A stretch of 46,321 nucleotides of DNA, from the IMG/VR virus record IMGVR_UViG_3300029258_001254, positions 1-46,321 of that record; one strand, written 5' to 3'. Position numbers and translations under genes: made by a program. The first letter of the stretch is position 1. Each line of letters begins with the position of its first letter. Shown here piece by piece: positions 21,640 through 28,916 of the stretch. The stretch is from a virus. The notes under the pieces are model-generated. The model searched no databases. It was not told the origin of the DNA and worked only from the letters and a program-made list of their open reading frames with translations.

Positions 21640-22385
21640 CCGAACAACTCCAGGGTGTGGGGTTTGGCCAGGCGGTCGACCGCCTTGGCGTAGGTGGTGG
21701 GGTCGATCTCCGCGCCGACGCAGTTGCGTCCCTCCGCGCGGCAGGCCAGCAGCGTCGTCCCGGTCCCGGCAAACGGGTCCAGGATCAGATCGCCCGGCTT
21801 CGAGTAGAGCCGCACCAGCGCGCGGATCAAGTCCAGCGGCTTCTGGCCGGGGTGTGCCTTCTGGCCGTCGGTTCCCCTGGTCGAGCTGGTGCGGTGAATG
21901 AAGTATCCCGGCACGCTTCCGAGCATCCCGGCTTTCGACTTCGTGCGCGCCACCGTCAGCCACTCCACGGGCAGCTCGTCGGGCTCCGCCCTCGCCGCCA
22001 GGGTTATGTGTTCGGCCGCGGACGCCGGGCCGTCGCCAGACATCCGTGGTGCGGCGTCTGGCTTCACCCACGGGACAGGCTGGAACACGTAGAGCCCGTT
22101 GCGCTCGCAGTCGGAGCGATACCAGGACGCGGTGACGTGGTCCCCGAACAAAACCAGCCACCGGCGGATCCGCGGTGCAAAGAAGTCCACGATCTCCTGC
22201 GCCTGGCAGCGCGTGATCGAGCCGTAGGAGATCGAGGACTGGCGAACTTCGGATCCGGTGCGCCGGCCTTCGTGGGTCTTACGGCTGAAGGGCGGGTCCG
22301 TGATCACGGCGTCGATCTCGTCGTAGTCCTCGAGGACGGTTCGCCAGTCGCCGAGCCGCAGATCGATCAGGGGTGGGCGCTTCAT
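21636..22385 (-). CDS. DNA amino-methyltransferase, beta class (N4-cytosine or N6-adenine)
   Basis: 249 residues from ATG 22385 with AAAGGCG upstream. The order is catalytic DPPF (residues 30-33) after DAVIT, then FAPRIRRWLVLFGDHVTASW, a PGQKPLDLIRALVRLYSKPG motif and the SAM-binding DPFAGTGTT near 205 followed by AEIDPTTYAKAV. This is a complete amino-methyltransferase of normal length. No restriction enzyme is next to it, so self-protection or regulation of phage DNA is more likely than a full restriction system. The target base and site are unknown. Confidence 0.9.
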   Translation of the reverse strand: MKRPPLIDLRLGDWRTVLEDYDEIDAVITDPPFSRKTHEGRRTGSEVRQSSISYGSITRCQAQEIVDFFAPRIRRWLVLFGDHVTASWYRSDCERNGLYVFQPVPWVKPDAAPRMSGDGPASAAEHITLAARAEPDELPVEWLTVARTKSKAGMLGSVPGYFIHRTSSTRGTDGQKAHPGQKPLDLIRALVRLYSKPGDLILDPFAGTGTTLLACRAEGRNCVGAEIDPTTYAKAVDRLAKPHTLELFG

Positions 22386-22567
22386 CGCTTCGCCTTTCGC
22401 TTCAGGTGGGGCGCGTACTGAGCCGGCCGCCGGCATAGCCGGTGGTGTCTCCGCGGGACGACCAGGCACGCGGCGCAAAGGTAGTAGCCGTCGGGGCAGC
22501 TCGCGCAATGCAACACGGTCGGCGCCCGGCAGCTCGCGCACGGGGTCAGGCGGACGGCGGCGGTCAC
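22382..22567 (-). CDS. Small B-box-like zinc protein, unknown
   Basis: 61 residues from GTG 22567 (GTGA overlap). It has Cys/His pairs CASCRAPTVLHCASC, YYLCAACLVVPRRHHRLC, then a basic tail. The CxxC-x8-CxxC-x7-CxxC...H-H-x-x-C spacing resembles a cross-brace zinc finger. Possible protein-protein contact module. Function unknown. Confidence 0.65.
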   Translation of the reverse strand: MTAAVRLTPCASCRAPTVLHCASCPDGYYLCAACLVVPRRHHRLCRRPAQYAPHLKRKAKR

Positions 22568-23301
22568 CACGGCCTCGCGTGGTAGACGACGCCGCCCAGA
22601 TCGCCGCGGCCGTCGCTGTCCTTTTTGAAAAAGAACGGGACTCCAGCCCGGTCGCAGACCCGGCGCGCGTCGTGGAACCAATCGGGGTCAGCCCGCCGCG
22701 CCTTCTGCCCGGTCTCCGCCCCGGCGATCAGCCAGCCGAGCCGGCCGCCGCCGAACGTCGCCGCCATCGGTCCAGGCAGCCACGGGCGGAAGTCGACGGC
22801 GCCGAGCGCGGGCTCGTAGCTGACGAAGTGACCGGCGGCCGGTACGGTCAGCAGTACGGGGATCCGCTCGTCGGCGCGCGCCTGGTTCTCCACGCTGACG
22901 CCCAGCCAGACGTTCGGCAGCGGGTCGCGGTTCTCCAGGTACTTCCGCATCGACCCCGGCCGCTTCGTCAGGACCAGGAACCGATGCCGCTCGGCGGCTG
23001 CCATCACGCGCCAGACGTGATCGCGCCAGACGTGCAGGACGCCGTCGCCGAAAAGGTCCGCCATCGAACAGACGAAGATCGCGGCCGGCTTGCGCCACCG
23101 GCCGGGCTCGTCCAGCCGCTTCGCCACCAGCTCGGCGCGGCCGTCCCACTCCTTCACGCGCTCGTAGCCCTGGACGCCGGCACCAGCCAGCCGCCGGGCG
23201 AAGGGTCGCGCGTAGCAACGGGCGCAGCCTTCAGAGATCGGCGCGCAGCCGATCACCGGGTTCCAGACCTTGTCGGCCCACTCGATCGCTGTCGTGGTCA
23301 T
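22564..23301 (-). CDS. Phage Gp37/Gp68-like protein (DUF5131 type)
   Basis: 245 residues from ATG 23301, with GGAAGG upstream. The N-terminus MTTTAIEWADKVWNPVIGCA followed by SEGCARCYARPFARR is the hallmark of this family: W-N-P-x-x-G-C...G-C-x-x-C-Y. Later features are IFVCSMADLFGD, FLVLTKRPGSM, PNVWLGVSVENQ, FVSYEPALG and WLIAGAETG. The conserved cysteines suggest an iron-sulphur or zinc site and the strand pattern a TIM barrel. The biochemical role is not established to my knowledge. It is widespread in phages and sometimes near DNA-modification genes. Confidence 0.85.
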   Translation of the reverse strand: MTTTAIEWADKVWNPVIGCAPISEGCARCYARPFARRLAGAGVQGYERVKEWDGRAELVAKRLDEPGRWRKPAAIFVCSMADLFGDGVLHVWRDHVWRVMAAAERHRFLVLTKRPGSMRKYLENRDPLPNVWLGVSVENQARADERIPVLLTVPAAGHFVSYEPALGAVDFRPWLPGPMAATFGGGRLGWLIAGAETGQKARRADPDWFHDARRVCDRAGVPFFFKKDSDGRGDLGGVVYHARPW

Positions 23302-23489
23302 GGTCGCCTTCCTTTCGACGCCGCGACGCGGGCGCACGTTCGGCACGTCCCGATCCGCGTCCCTGTCGGCTCGTAGTACGCCACGACCTTCCCGCAGAGC
23401 GCGACGTCGTGGGGTGGTTCGGTCAGGTGGACGACGCCACGCCACGACCTCCACCGCTTGAATCGGTTGGACAGCCGGCGCAGTTCCAT
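23298..23489 (-). CDS. Small basic zinc protein, unknown
   Basis: 63 residues from ATG 23489 (TGATG overlap). It has LCGKVV...CRTCARV and a W-R-S-W-R-G segment: a single split zinc site in a basic protein. Such DUF-type proteins often follow early replication genes. Unknown. Confidence 0.65.
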   Translation of the reverse strand: MELRRLSNRFKRWRSWRGVVHLTEPPHDVALCGKVVAYYEPTGTRIGTCRTCARVAASKGRRP

Positions 23490-23887
23490 CACCGCGCCAG
23501 CCTGTCCGCCGGCAGTTCGACCCAATCCGGCGCGCTGGGGTCCAGCTCGCCCGCCAGAACGCCGCGTGCGTCCTCCAGGCAGTCCACCGCGGCCCCGATG
23601 CCACCGGACCGCCGCACGCGCTTCAGGAACGCCACCTGGGACGCCCAGCGCGCTTTGTCCTTCGCGTTGCGTGGTCGCCACCCAGGCCGCTTCACCTCCA
23701 GCGCAGCGAAGCGGCCGGAGCCGCGGAGTTGACCCACCAGGTCGGAGCCGCCGGGGCCGCCCAGCCCGTAGGTGACCTTGTGCGTCCCGAAGTCGGCGAC
23801 GCCGACGGCGTTGACCATCAGATCCGCCAGCTCACAGCAGCCGAGCCGAATGGCGCGGACGACGTCCCGCTCTGTCACCGGCGGCAC
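23489..23887 (-). CDS. VRR-NUC type PD-(D/E)xK nuclease
   Basis: 132 residues from GTG 23887 (TAGTG overlap). The catalytic core is seen as GGPGGSDLVGQL (Asp49) and FAALEVKRPG (Glu64-x-Lys66), followed by a helix and WASQVAFLKRVRRSGGIGAA, the V-R-R-type strand of the family. VRR-NUC proteins resolve branched DNA, and phage copies may serve as Holliday-junction resolvases. Here it lies among recombination genes. Confidence 0.85.
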   Translation of the reverse strand: MPPVTERDVVRAIRLGCCELADLMVNAVGVADFGTHKVTYGLGGPGGSDLVGQLRGSGRFAALEVKRPGWRPRNAKDKARWASQVAFLKRVRRSGGIGAAVDCLEDARGVLAGELDPSAPDWVELPADRLAR

Positions 23888-24102
23888 TACCGATCCCCCG
23901 TCATCCGGTCGTCGCGGTCACGCTGCGCGCGTTCCTCCGCGGCGGCCTCGCCGATGCACTTGCGGCACCAGATCGTGATCGGTCCGCGCCGCGCTCGGCG
24001 GTCGCGGTGGACCTTGTGGCATTCAGGGCAGCGGGTCGCGCCGCACGCGGCGCAGGTATCGCCGTCGAATTGATCATCGAGGCAAAGGGGGCACGTCTCC
24101 AT
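23887..24102 (-). CDS. Zinc-ribbon protein, unknown
   Basis: 71 residues from ATG 24102, with GGAG seven bases upstream. It has three Cys pairs, CPLCLDDQFDGDTCAACG, CPECHKVHRDR and IWCRKCIGEAA, then a charged helix. Probably two linked zinc ribbons. It may bind DNA or a partner of the adjacent nuclease or helicase. Confidence 0.7.
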   Translation of the reverse strand: METCPLCLDDQFDGDTCAACGATRCPECHKVHRDRRARRGPITIWCRKCIGEAAAEERAQRDRDDRMTGDR

Positions 24103-24111
24103 GGTGGTCTC

Positions 24112-25344
24112 CTACTCTTTCCAAATGTAAGGGGGAAAAACTCCGAACTTCGCGCGGTAGACGTGGTCCGCCCATCCAGGCTTTTTGCCGGTGGCATTCG
24201 CCTGCGCGCGCAGGGCTTCATAGGCGGCCCGCCGCTCGGCGTCAGTCGCGCGGGCGTTCCTCTCCTGGCGCTCGATGCGTCTCCGCTCGATCTGGAGCTG
24301 TTCGGGCTCGGGGAGCTGCGCGCCGCAGCTCGGGCACGTCCGATCGGCCGGCGTCCCCGGGGCGACCCAGCCGCATTCGCGGCATTGCCAGATCGGATCC
24401 GGCTTCGCGCGGCTGATCGCCCGTCCCTCCAGCGAGTAGATCCGATCTTCCGTGGGGTGGCCGTGGTGGTGGTAGCTGCCGACCAGGTCCACGACGACGG
24501 CCGGCGGCTTGTCCTTCGCCGCGCGCAGGACGCGCCCGACCATTTGAAGGTAGGTCGACGCGTGCGACGCGCCGCGGGCCAGCACGCACAGGGAAGCGTT
24601 CGGCGCGTCGAACCCTTCGGTCAACGTGTAGACGTTCCATAGCGTTCGCGTCGTACCGTTCAGGAACCGCCCGATCTCCAGGTCGCGGTCGTAGGTGGGC
24701 GTTCGTTCCGTGATCGCCGCGCCGCCTTCGGTCGCCGCGCCCGTGATCGCGGCCTTCACGGTGTCCGTGAACACGATCGCCTGCCGCTTCCGGCCGTAGG
24801 CGCGCAGGGCTTCGCCGGGCGTGGCTGCGAGCGATCGCCGCTTCGCCGGGGCGAACACGTCGCAATCCACGATGTAGCCGCCGGCCAGGAGCTCGCTGTA
24901 GTGCGCGGCCACGACCAGCGAATCGAACAGGTCCCCGAGCGCCCGGCCGTCGCTGCGCTCGGGCGTCGCCGTCAGGCCGATCTTGATCGCGTCGGCGTAG
25001 TGGTCGGCCACCTCGCGCCAGCGGTCGGCGACGTAATGGTGGGCTTCATCGAACACGACGACGCCGGCCGGCGGGCGATCTCCGCTCGCGACCAGCTCCT
25101 GCACGGTCGCCACCCGGATCCCCGGCGGCAGCTTGCGCCGCGCCTGCGCCACCAGCTCGCGGCGGTGGGCCAGCCAAAGGACGTCACGCAGACGCGCGGC
25201 GTTCGTCGCGATCTCCACACCGATCCGGGTCTTACCGGCGCCGGTGGGCGCGACCATACAGATCGCGCGGCTGCCCTCGCGGTAGCGGTCGCGGGCGCGC
25301 TCGATCGCGCGGCGCTGGTGCGGCCAAAGCGGCGGCGTTGCCAT
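24112..25344 (-). CDS. SF2 DEAH-type helicase
   Basis: 410 residues, ATG 25344 with AAGGAG upstream. Motif Q-like LWPHQRRAIERA, Walker A APTGAGKT (32-39), motif II DEAH (99-102), motif III LTATPER, motif IV-like AIVFTDTVKA, and motifs V-VI TLTEGFDAPN and YLQMVGRVLRAAKDK. It then has a C-terminal zinc ribbon CRECGWVAPG...CPSCGAQ and a charged tail. Resembles RadD/UvsW-type phage helicases. It probably remodels branched recombination or replication intermediates. Confidence 0.92.
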   Translation of the reverse strand: MATPPLWPHQRRAIERARDRYREGSRAICMVAPTGAGKTRIGVEIATNAARLRDVLWLAHRRELVAQARRKLPPGIRVATVQELVASGDRPPAGVVVFDEAHHYVADRWREVADHYADAIKIGLTATPERSDGRALGDLFDSLVVAAHYSELLAGGYIVDCDVFAPAKRRSLAATPGEALRAYGRKRQAIVFTDTVKAAITGAATEGGAAITERTPTYDRDLEIGRFLNGTTRTLWNVYTLTEGFDAPNASLCVLARGASHASTYLQMVGRVLRAAKDKPPAVVVDLVGSYHHHGHPTEDRIYSLEGRAISRAKPDPIWQCRECGWVAPGTPADRTCPSCGAQLPEPEQLQIERRRIERQERNARATDAERRAAYEALRAQANATGKKPGWADHVYRAKFGVFPPYIWKE

Positions 25345-25364
25345 GATCAGCTCCTTCGATTGGT

Positions 25365-25429
25365 GCCCGGGGCCCGCCCCACGCAGGCCCCGGGCGAGCC
25401 GCCACCACCACGGAGGGGGCGGTGGCGGC
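25365..25429. terminator. Double GC hairpin between recombinase and helicase genes
   Basis: GCCCGGGGCC (25365-25374) pairs with GGCCCCGGGC (25386-25395), and GCCGCCACC (25398-25406) pairs with GGTGGCGGC (25421-25429), both perfect. There is no T-run on either side. They occupy most of the 93-base gap and may reduce read-through or protect mRNA ends. Confidence 0.45.
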
Positions 25430-25437
25430 CGGTTGTG

Positions 25438-26421
25438 CTACGCCGACAGGGCGGCGTGGCGGGCTTTGAACTCCGCGCGCGCGCGCGACAGTTCGTGACC
25501 CTTCAGGCTGCCACCCTTCAGCTTCGCGGCGACCTTCTCCAGTTCGGCATTCGACTTCGCCGATCCGATCGCCTTCAGCGCCTTCGCCAGCTCGGCGGAC
25601 GCCGCGGGCTCCTTCCCCTTCGCCCACTCCGCCAGCGCCTTCCCGGTCTCGATCGTGATCACCTCGCCAGACGGAAGCGCCGCGCGCTGGTCCTCGCGCG
25701 TGTACTTCGTGCCGTGGAAGCGGTGATCGTGATCGATCCACCCGTGGATCAGCAGCTCGAACAGGATGTCGTCCGATTGCTTTGGCGACAGCTCGCCCGA
25801 GCGGTGCCACTCCACCTTGCCCTTGTTCTCCGGGTTGGGTCCCTCGACCATCGGGTAGCGCGCCCGCATACAGACGATCACCAGGTCGATCGGTGTTTGC
25901 ATCAGGCGCAGCATGAAATGCTTGGCGTGGTCGATCTTCGGCTGCTGCCAGACGAGGACCCCCTTGCGCGCCCAGCGGAAGCGCGTGCCCTTGCACCCCG
26001 GGTTCCCGCAGACGTCCACGCGGTCGCCCTTGTCAGCCAGCCAGCCGCAGGCCAGGCACTCGGTTCGGCTGTTGCGGTCGGCCATGTCCAGGACGCCGCC
26101 CAGCCCTTCCCACTCGTGAGAGGCGGAATCGATGATCAGCGCCTTCGCACCGGACTTCTCCGCGAGCGCGATCGCCTCGCCGTAGGTCTGCGGGCTGAAG
26201 TTGTCCCGGATCGGGATCACCTCGTAGCCGCCCGGCAGCTCGTCGGCGAAAACTTCGCCGCGGCCCGACTCCGTCTCCACCATCACGATCTTCCCCTTGC
26301 CACCCACGAAGCCGCGGGCCAGCAGAAGGGCGGATTTGGTTTTGCCGCAGCCGCTCTCAGAGTAGAGCCCGATCAGCGGCTTCGCCTCCGACCGCTTGGC
26401 CGGTCTGATGGTGAGCGTCAT
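25438..26421 (-). CDS. Sak4-like RecA/RAD51-type ATPase (single-strand annealing or recombinase)
   Basis: 327 residues from ATG 26421 (ATGA overlap with the exonuclease). Walker A is SESGCGKT (21-28), followed by IVMVETESGRGE. Walker B is ALIIDSAS (Asp98). An unusual zinc insertion holds Cys122, Cys125, Cys138 and Cys143. After that comes LMQTPIDLVIVCMRARYPM, then a helical C-terminus. The RecA core without an N-terminal domain fits Sak4 proteins of phages. Together with the exonuclease it forms a two-gene recombination module. Confidence 0.85.
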   Translation of the reverse strand: MTLTIRPAKRSEAKPLIGLYSESGCGKTKSALLLARGFVGGKGKIVMVETESGRGEVFADELPGGYEVIPIRDNFSPQTYGEAIALAEKSGAKALIIDSASHEWEGLGGVLDMADRNSRTECLACGWLADKGDRVDVCGNPGCKGTRFRWARKGVLVWQQPKIDHAKHFMLRLMQTPIDLVIVCMRARYPMVEGPNPENKGKVEWHRSGELSPKQSDDILFELLIHGWIDHDHRFHGTKYTREDQRAALPSGEVITIETGKALAEWAKGKEPAASAELAKALKAIGSAKSNAELEKVAAKLKGGSLKGHELSRARAEFKARHAALSA

Positions 26422-27323
26422 TGTGCGGCCCCCTGGATCGCGGTGCGCGCCTCGAAGTCGAAGCGGGCGTAGTTGGGGATCTCCGCCCAGGCGATCTCGT
26501 AGCCATAGCGCGGCCACTCGTCGCGCTCCAGGCACGTCCGCCACCGCTCCTTCGCCAGCTCGATCTTCTGCGTGGCGAACTCGATCGCGGAGTTGCCGGC
26601 GCCGATGGAGTTGACCGCGTAGGGCTCGTCGGTCTCCTGGGCCAGGAACACGAATTCCCAATCCTCGCCGGTCACCGCCTTCAGCCCGCGCAGGATCAGC
26701 GCCGCCTTGATGTCGTAGCCGCCAGGGATGGCGCTGGTTTTCCACCAGCTCACGGCGTCGGCGTTCGTCGCCGTTTTGTATTCCCGGACCTGGCGGATCT
26801 CCGGCAGGAGATAGTCGGGCCGCACGCGGAACCAGACGCCATACTCCTCCCAAACAATCGTGCGCTCGGGCTCGCCGTTCACGATGCCGGCGGCCTCGCG
26901 GTAATAGGCTAGCTCCGCCATCATATCGTCCAGCTTCGCCCGCTCCTTCGCAAGGATCGGGATCTTGCCGGCGGCCTCGATCTCCGCGCGCGCCGCCTTC
27001 GCGTCGTTCGTGCGGAAGTCGTCGGCCGGCACGAGCGCAGCGCCGGCCGCCGGCTTTTTACCCTTCTCCCGCTGCGGGATCATCACGGTCACCACGTCCT
27101 CGCCGCCGAGCCAGCAGGCGTGCGCGGCGCTGCCGAAGTCGGCCGCCCGCGACGGCTTGCGCGTGCGACCGCCGAGCCGCGGGTGGTCCCGGTAGGCGTG
27201 CGTCGGCGTGCGCTCGACCAGCAGTTGGACGATCCGCGTCGACAGCGACGGCGCGGGGCAAGGGTCGGCGATGTAGTCGCCGATCGGGAAGTCGGCATAG
27301 ATGCCGGTGGTCAGGGTTGTCAT
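26418..27323 (-). CDS. RecE/DUF3799-like PD-(D/E)xK exonuclease
   Basis: 301 residues from ATG 27323. The N-terminus has YIADPCPAPSLSTRIVQLL (the S-x-S motif) and RAADFGSAAHACWLG with His68. The catalytic core is RVRPDYLL (Asp170) and REYKTATNAD (Glu181-x-Lys183), then a helical region with a Gln/Tyr-containing motif typical of 5'-3' exonucleases. It would resect double-stranded ends to load the recombinase, as RecE does for RecT. Residues were judged by eye. Confidence 0.85.
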   Translation of the reverse strand: MTTLTTGIYADFPIGDYIADPCPAPSLSTRIVQLLVERTPTHAYRDHPRLGGRTRKPSRAADFGSAAHACWLGGEDVVTVMIPQREKGKKPAAGAALVPADDFRTNDAKAARAEIEAAGKIPILAKERAKLDDMMAELAYYREAAGIVNGEPERTIVWEEYGVWFRVRPDYLLPEIRQVREYKTATNADAVSWWKTSAIPGGYDIKAALILRGLKAVTGEDWEFVFLAQETDEPYAVNSIGAGNSAIEFATQKIELAKERWRTCLERDEWPRYGYEIAWAEIPNYARFDFEARTAIQGAAQ

Positions 27324-27520
27324 TGGCTTCGCTTTCTGCCCGCAGCGCGGGCGGTGTGGTGTGTTTGGATCTCGATCTCGATCGACCAGGTTGACGCGCA
27401 CGGGCAGTCGCGCAGCTCGCGCAGCCCGCCGACGAAGTCCAGCATGTAGCCGACCAGTCGGAGCGCGCGCCACGCCTTCAGCGTGTACTCGCGCCCGCAG
27501 GAACAGCGCGCGACAATCAC
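27320..27520 (-). CDS. Small zinc-binding early protein, unknown
   Basis: 66 residues from GTG 27520 (GTGA overlap), starting VIVARCSCGREYTLKAWRAL, with a second Cys pair CPCAST. A likely zinc site. ATGA-coupled to the exonuclease. Unknown. Confidence 0.6.
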   Translation of the reverse strand: MIVARCSCGREYTLKAWRALRLVGYMLDFVGGLRELRDCPCASTWSIEIEIQTHHTARAAGRKRSQ

Positions 27521-27996
27521 GACGCCACCGCCTTCAGGGTGTGGAAGCTGAACCCCTCCGGCGGGTGGTCGGCGTAGCTGTAGCCGCCCGCGTGGAGCGT
27601 CGCCGCCATCGTGGTCACGTCGCACAGCTCGCCGTGCCACACGACCGCGCCCTTGGTGGTGACGCGCAGGATCTTCCCGTAGACGATCCGCCGCCCGCGG
27701 TGGATAAGGTACATCCCCGGCGCGGGCTTCACGCCCTCGAGGACCGCTTCGCCCTGATAGTCGCGCCAGTCGGCGCCGCCGGTCGCGCGCCTCGCCGCGT
27801 CCTGGTCGGCCCAGCGCACGCGCTTCAGCGTGCGCAGCGCCGACCACCGGCCGCCGCCGCCGGCCAGTTCCAGCCAGACCTTGCCGCGGTAGCTGCGCGA
27901 GCGCGCGCGGTAGATCACGATAGCGAGTCGCCGGAGTTGGCGATCGCCGACTTGTTCATCGACCCACGCGAAGGCGGGGAGCTGTGGGGCCTTCAC
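27517..27996 (-). CDS. Early protein, unknown
   Basis: 159 residues from GTG 27996 (GTGA overlap). A basic, Trp-rich protein: VKAPQLPAFAWVDEQVGD, RARSRSYRGKVWLELAGG and GMYLIHRGRRIVYGKILRV. The pattern suggests a beta barrel of unknown family, possibly nucleic-acid binding because of the basic strands. No catalytic motif seen. Confidence 0.65.
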   Translation of the reverse strand: MKAPQLPAFAWVDEQVGDRQLRRLAIVIYRARSRSYRGKVWLELAGGGGRWSALRTLKRVRWADQDAARRATGGADWRDYQGEAVLEGVKPAPGMYLIHRGRRIVYGKILRVTTKGAVVWHGELCDVTTMAATLHAGGYSYADHPPEGFSFHTLKAVAS

Positions 27997-28241
27997 TGTT
28001 GCCCGCCCTTGGCCCCGGGCATCACGCCCCAGACCTTGTCGAAACAGATCTCCGCGATTGCGTCGAAGCTGTCCAGCTTCCCATCGAAGGTGTAGAGGGT
28101 GTTGCGCTTCCGGTGCCCGTCGCGAATGGTCGACCCGGCGCCGTACCACTCGGCTAGAACGGCCGCGGCCTCCGGTTCGTGACACGCTGCCTGGTACTTC
28201 CCTTGGGGGTCGTAGACTTTGAATCTAGGCGCGGCCGCCAT
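27993..28241 (-). CDS. Small early protein, unknown
   Basis: 82 residues from ATG 28241, with GGAGG six bases upstream. It begins MAAAPRFKVYDPQGKYQAAC and is a compact alpha/beta protein: AAAVLAEWYGAGSTIRDGHR, then LYTFDGKLDSFDAIAEIC. The fold cannot be assigned. The start lies inside the end of the previous gene (17-base overlap). Confidence 0.65.
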   Translation of the reverse strand: MAAAPRFKVYDPQGKYQAACHEPEAAAVLAEWYGAGSTIRDGHRKRNTLYTFDGKLDSFDAIAEICFDKVWGVMPGAKGGQQ

Positions 28242-28680
28242 GATGTCCTCCGTTGTTGTGGGTGTGGGGATCGCGAACGTAGCTTGCCGCCCCGACAATG
28301 CGAAACAGAATCGGCGCGTTCGTGGAGTGTTCAACCTTGCCGGCGTAGACCAGATCCCAGAGCGCGAGATCGGGCGCCTTCCCGAACACGGTGGAAGCGT
28401 TCGCGTCGGCCAGCTCGACCGCGATCCGGTTCAGCGTGCGCGGCACGCCGTCGGCCAGGTGGGCGATGATCCGATCGCGCCACGCGGCGCGCGTGCTGAT
28501 CTTGAAGTCGCGCCGCCACGCGGTCTCCTTCCCGCGCCGAGCTTCGCGCGGCTGGCGCTCGGGGTCGTCGGCAGATCGGATCAGGTGGGTGTACGCGGCG
28601 AGGCCGGCGCGGTCGGCCTTCACGTCCTCGCCGGTCAGCCACTCGGGCAACGGCTCTATGATGGTGTGTTCGTCTGCCAT
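28225..28680 (-). CDS. Putative winged-helix DNA-binding protein
   Basis: 151 residues from ATG 28680 (TGATG overlap). Residues 60-130 look like a winged helix: WRDRIIAHLADGVPRTLNRI, AVELADANASTVFGK, ALWDLVYAGKVEHSTNAPIL. The N-terminal part is charged. It could regulate early genes or bind DNA in replication. It ends His/Gly-rich. Family not identified. Confidence 0.6.
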   Translation of the reverse strand: MADEHTIIEPLPEWLTGEDVKADRAGLAAYTHLIRSADDPERQPREARRGKETAWRRDFKISTRAAWRDRIIAHLADGVPRTLNRIAVELADANASTVFGKAPDLALWDLVYAGKVEHSTNAPILFRIVGAASYVRDPHTHNNGGHHGGRA

Positions 28681-28916
28681 CAGTCGCCCACCTTCCGGAG
28701 CTGGACGCCGTGGCCAAGGTCGATCGGGCCGGCGCCCAGGCGCTTCACGCAGACCTGGCAGAGCGCGTGCCCTTGTTCGGACAGGACGACGTTGCGCCCG
28801 CGGTTCAGGAGGACGTCGACCATTCGCTCCCCGCCGTGCGTGTAGCGGCTCAGGTCGATCGCCCGGTTGTCGCAGACGAAGCAGGGGTGCTTGGCGTTGT
28901 GGGTTTCGTCGTTCAC
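28680..28916 (-). CDS. Small zinc-binding protein coupled to C5 methyltransferase
   Basis: 78 residues from GTG 28916 (GTGA overlap). It has CFVCDNRAIDLSRYTHGGER then LCQVCVKRLG: C-x2-C...C-x2-C, a zinc ribbon with a Tyr-Thr-His segment between. Translationally coupled to the C5-methyltransferase. Function unknown. Confidence 0.65.
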   Translation of the reverse strand: MNDETHNAKHPCFVCDNRAIDLSRYTHGGERMVDVLLNRGRNVVLSEQGHALCQVCVKRLGAGPIDLGHGVQLRKVGD

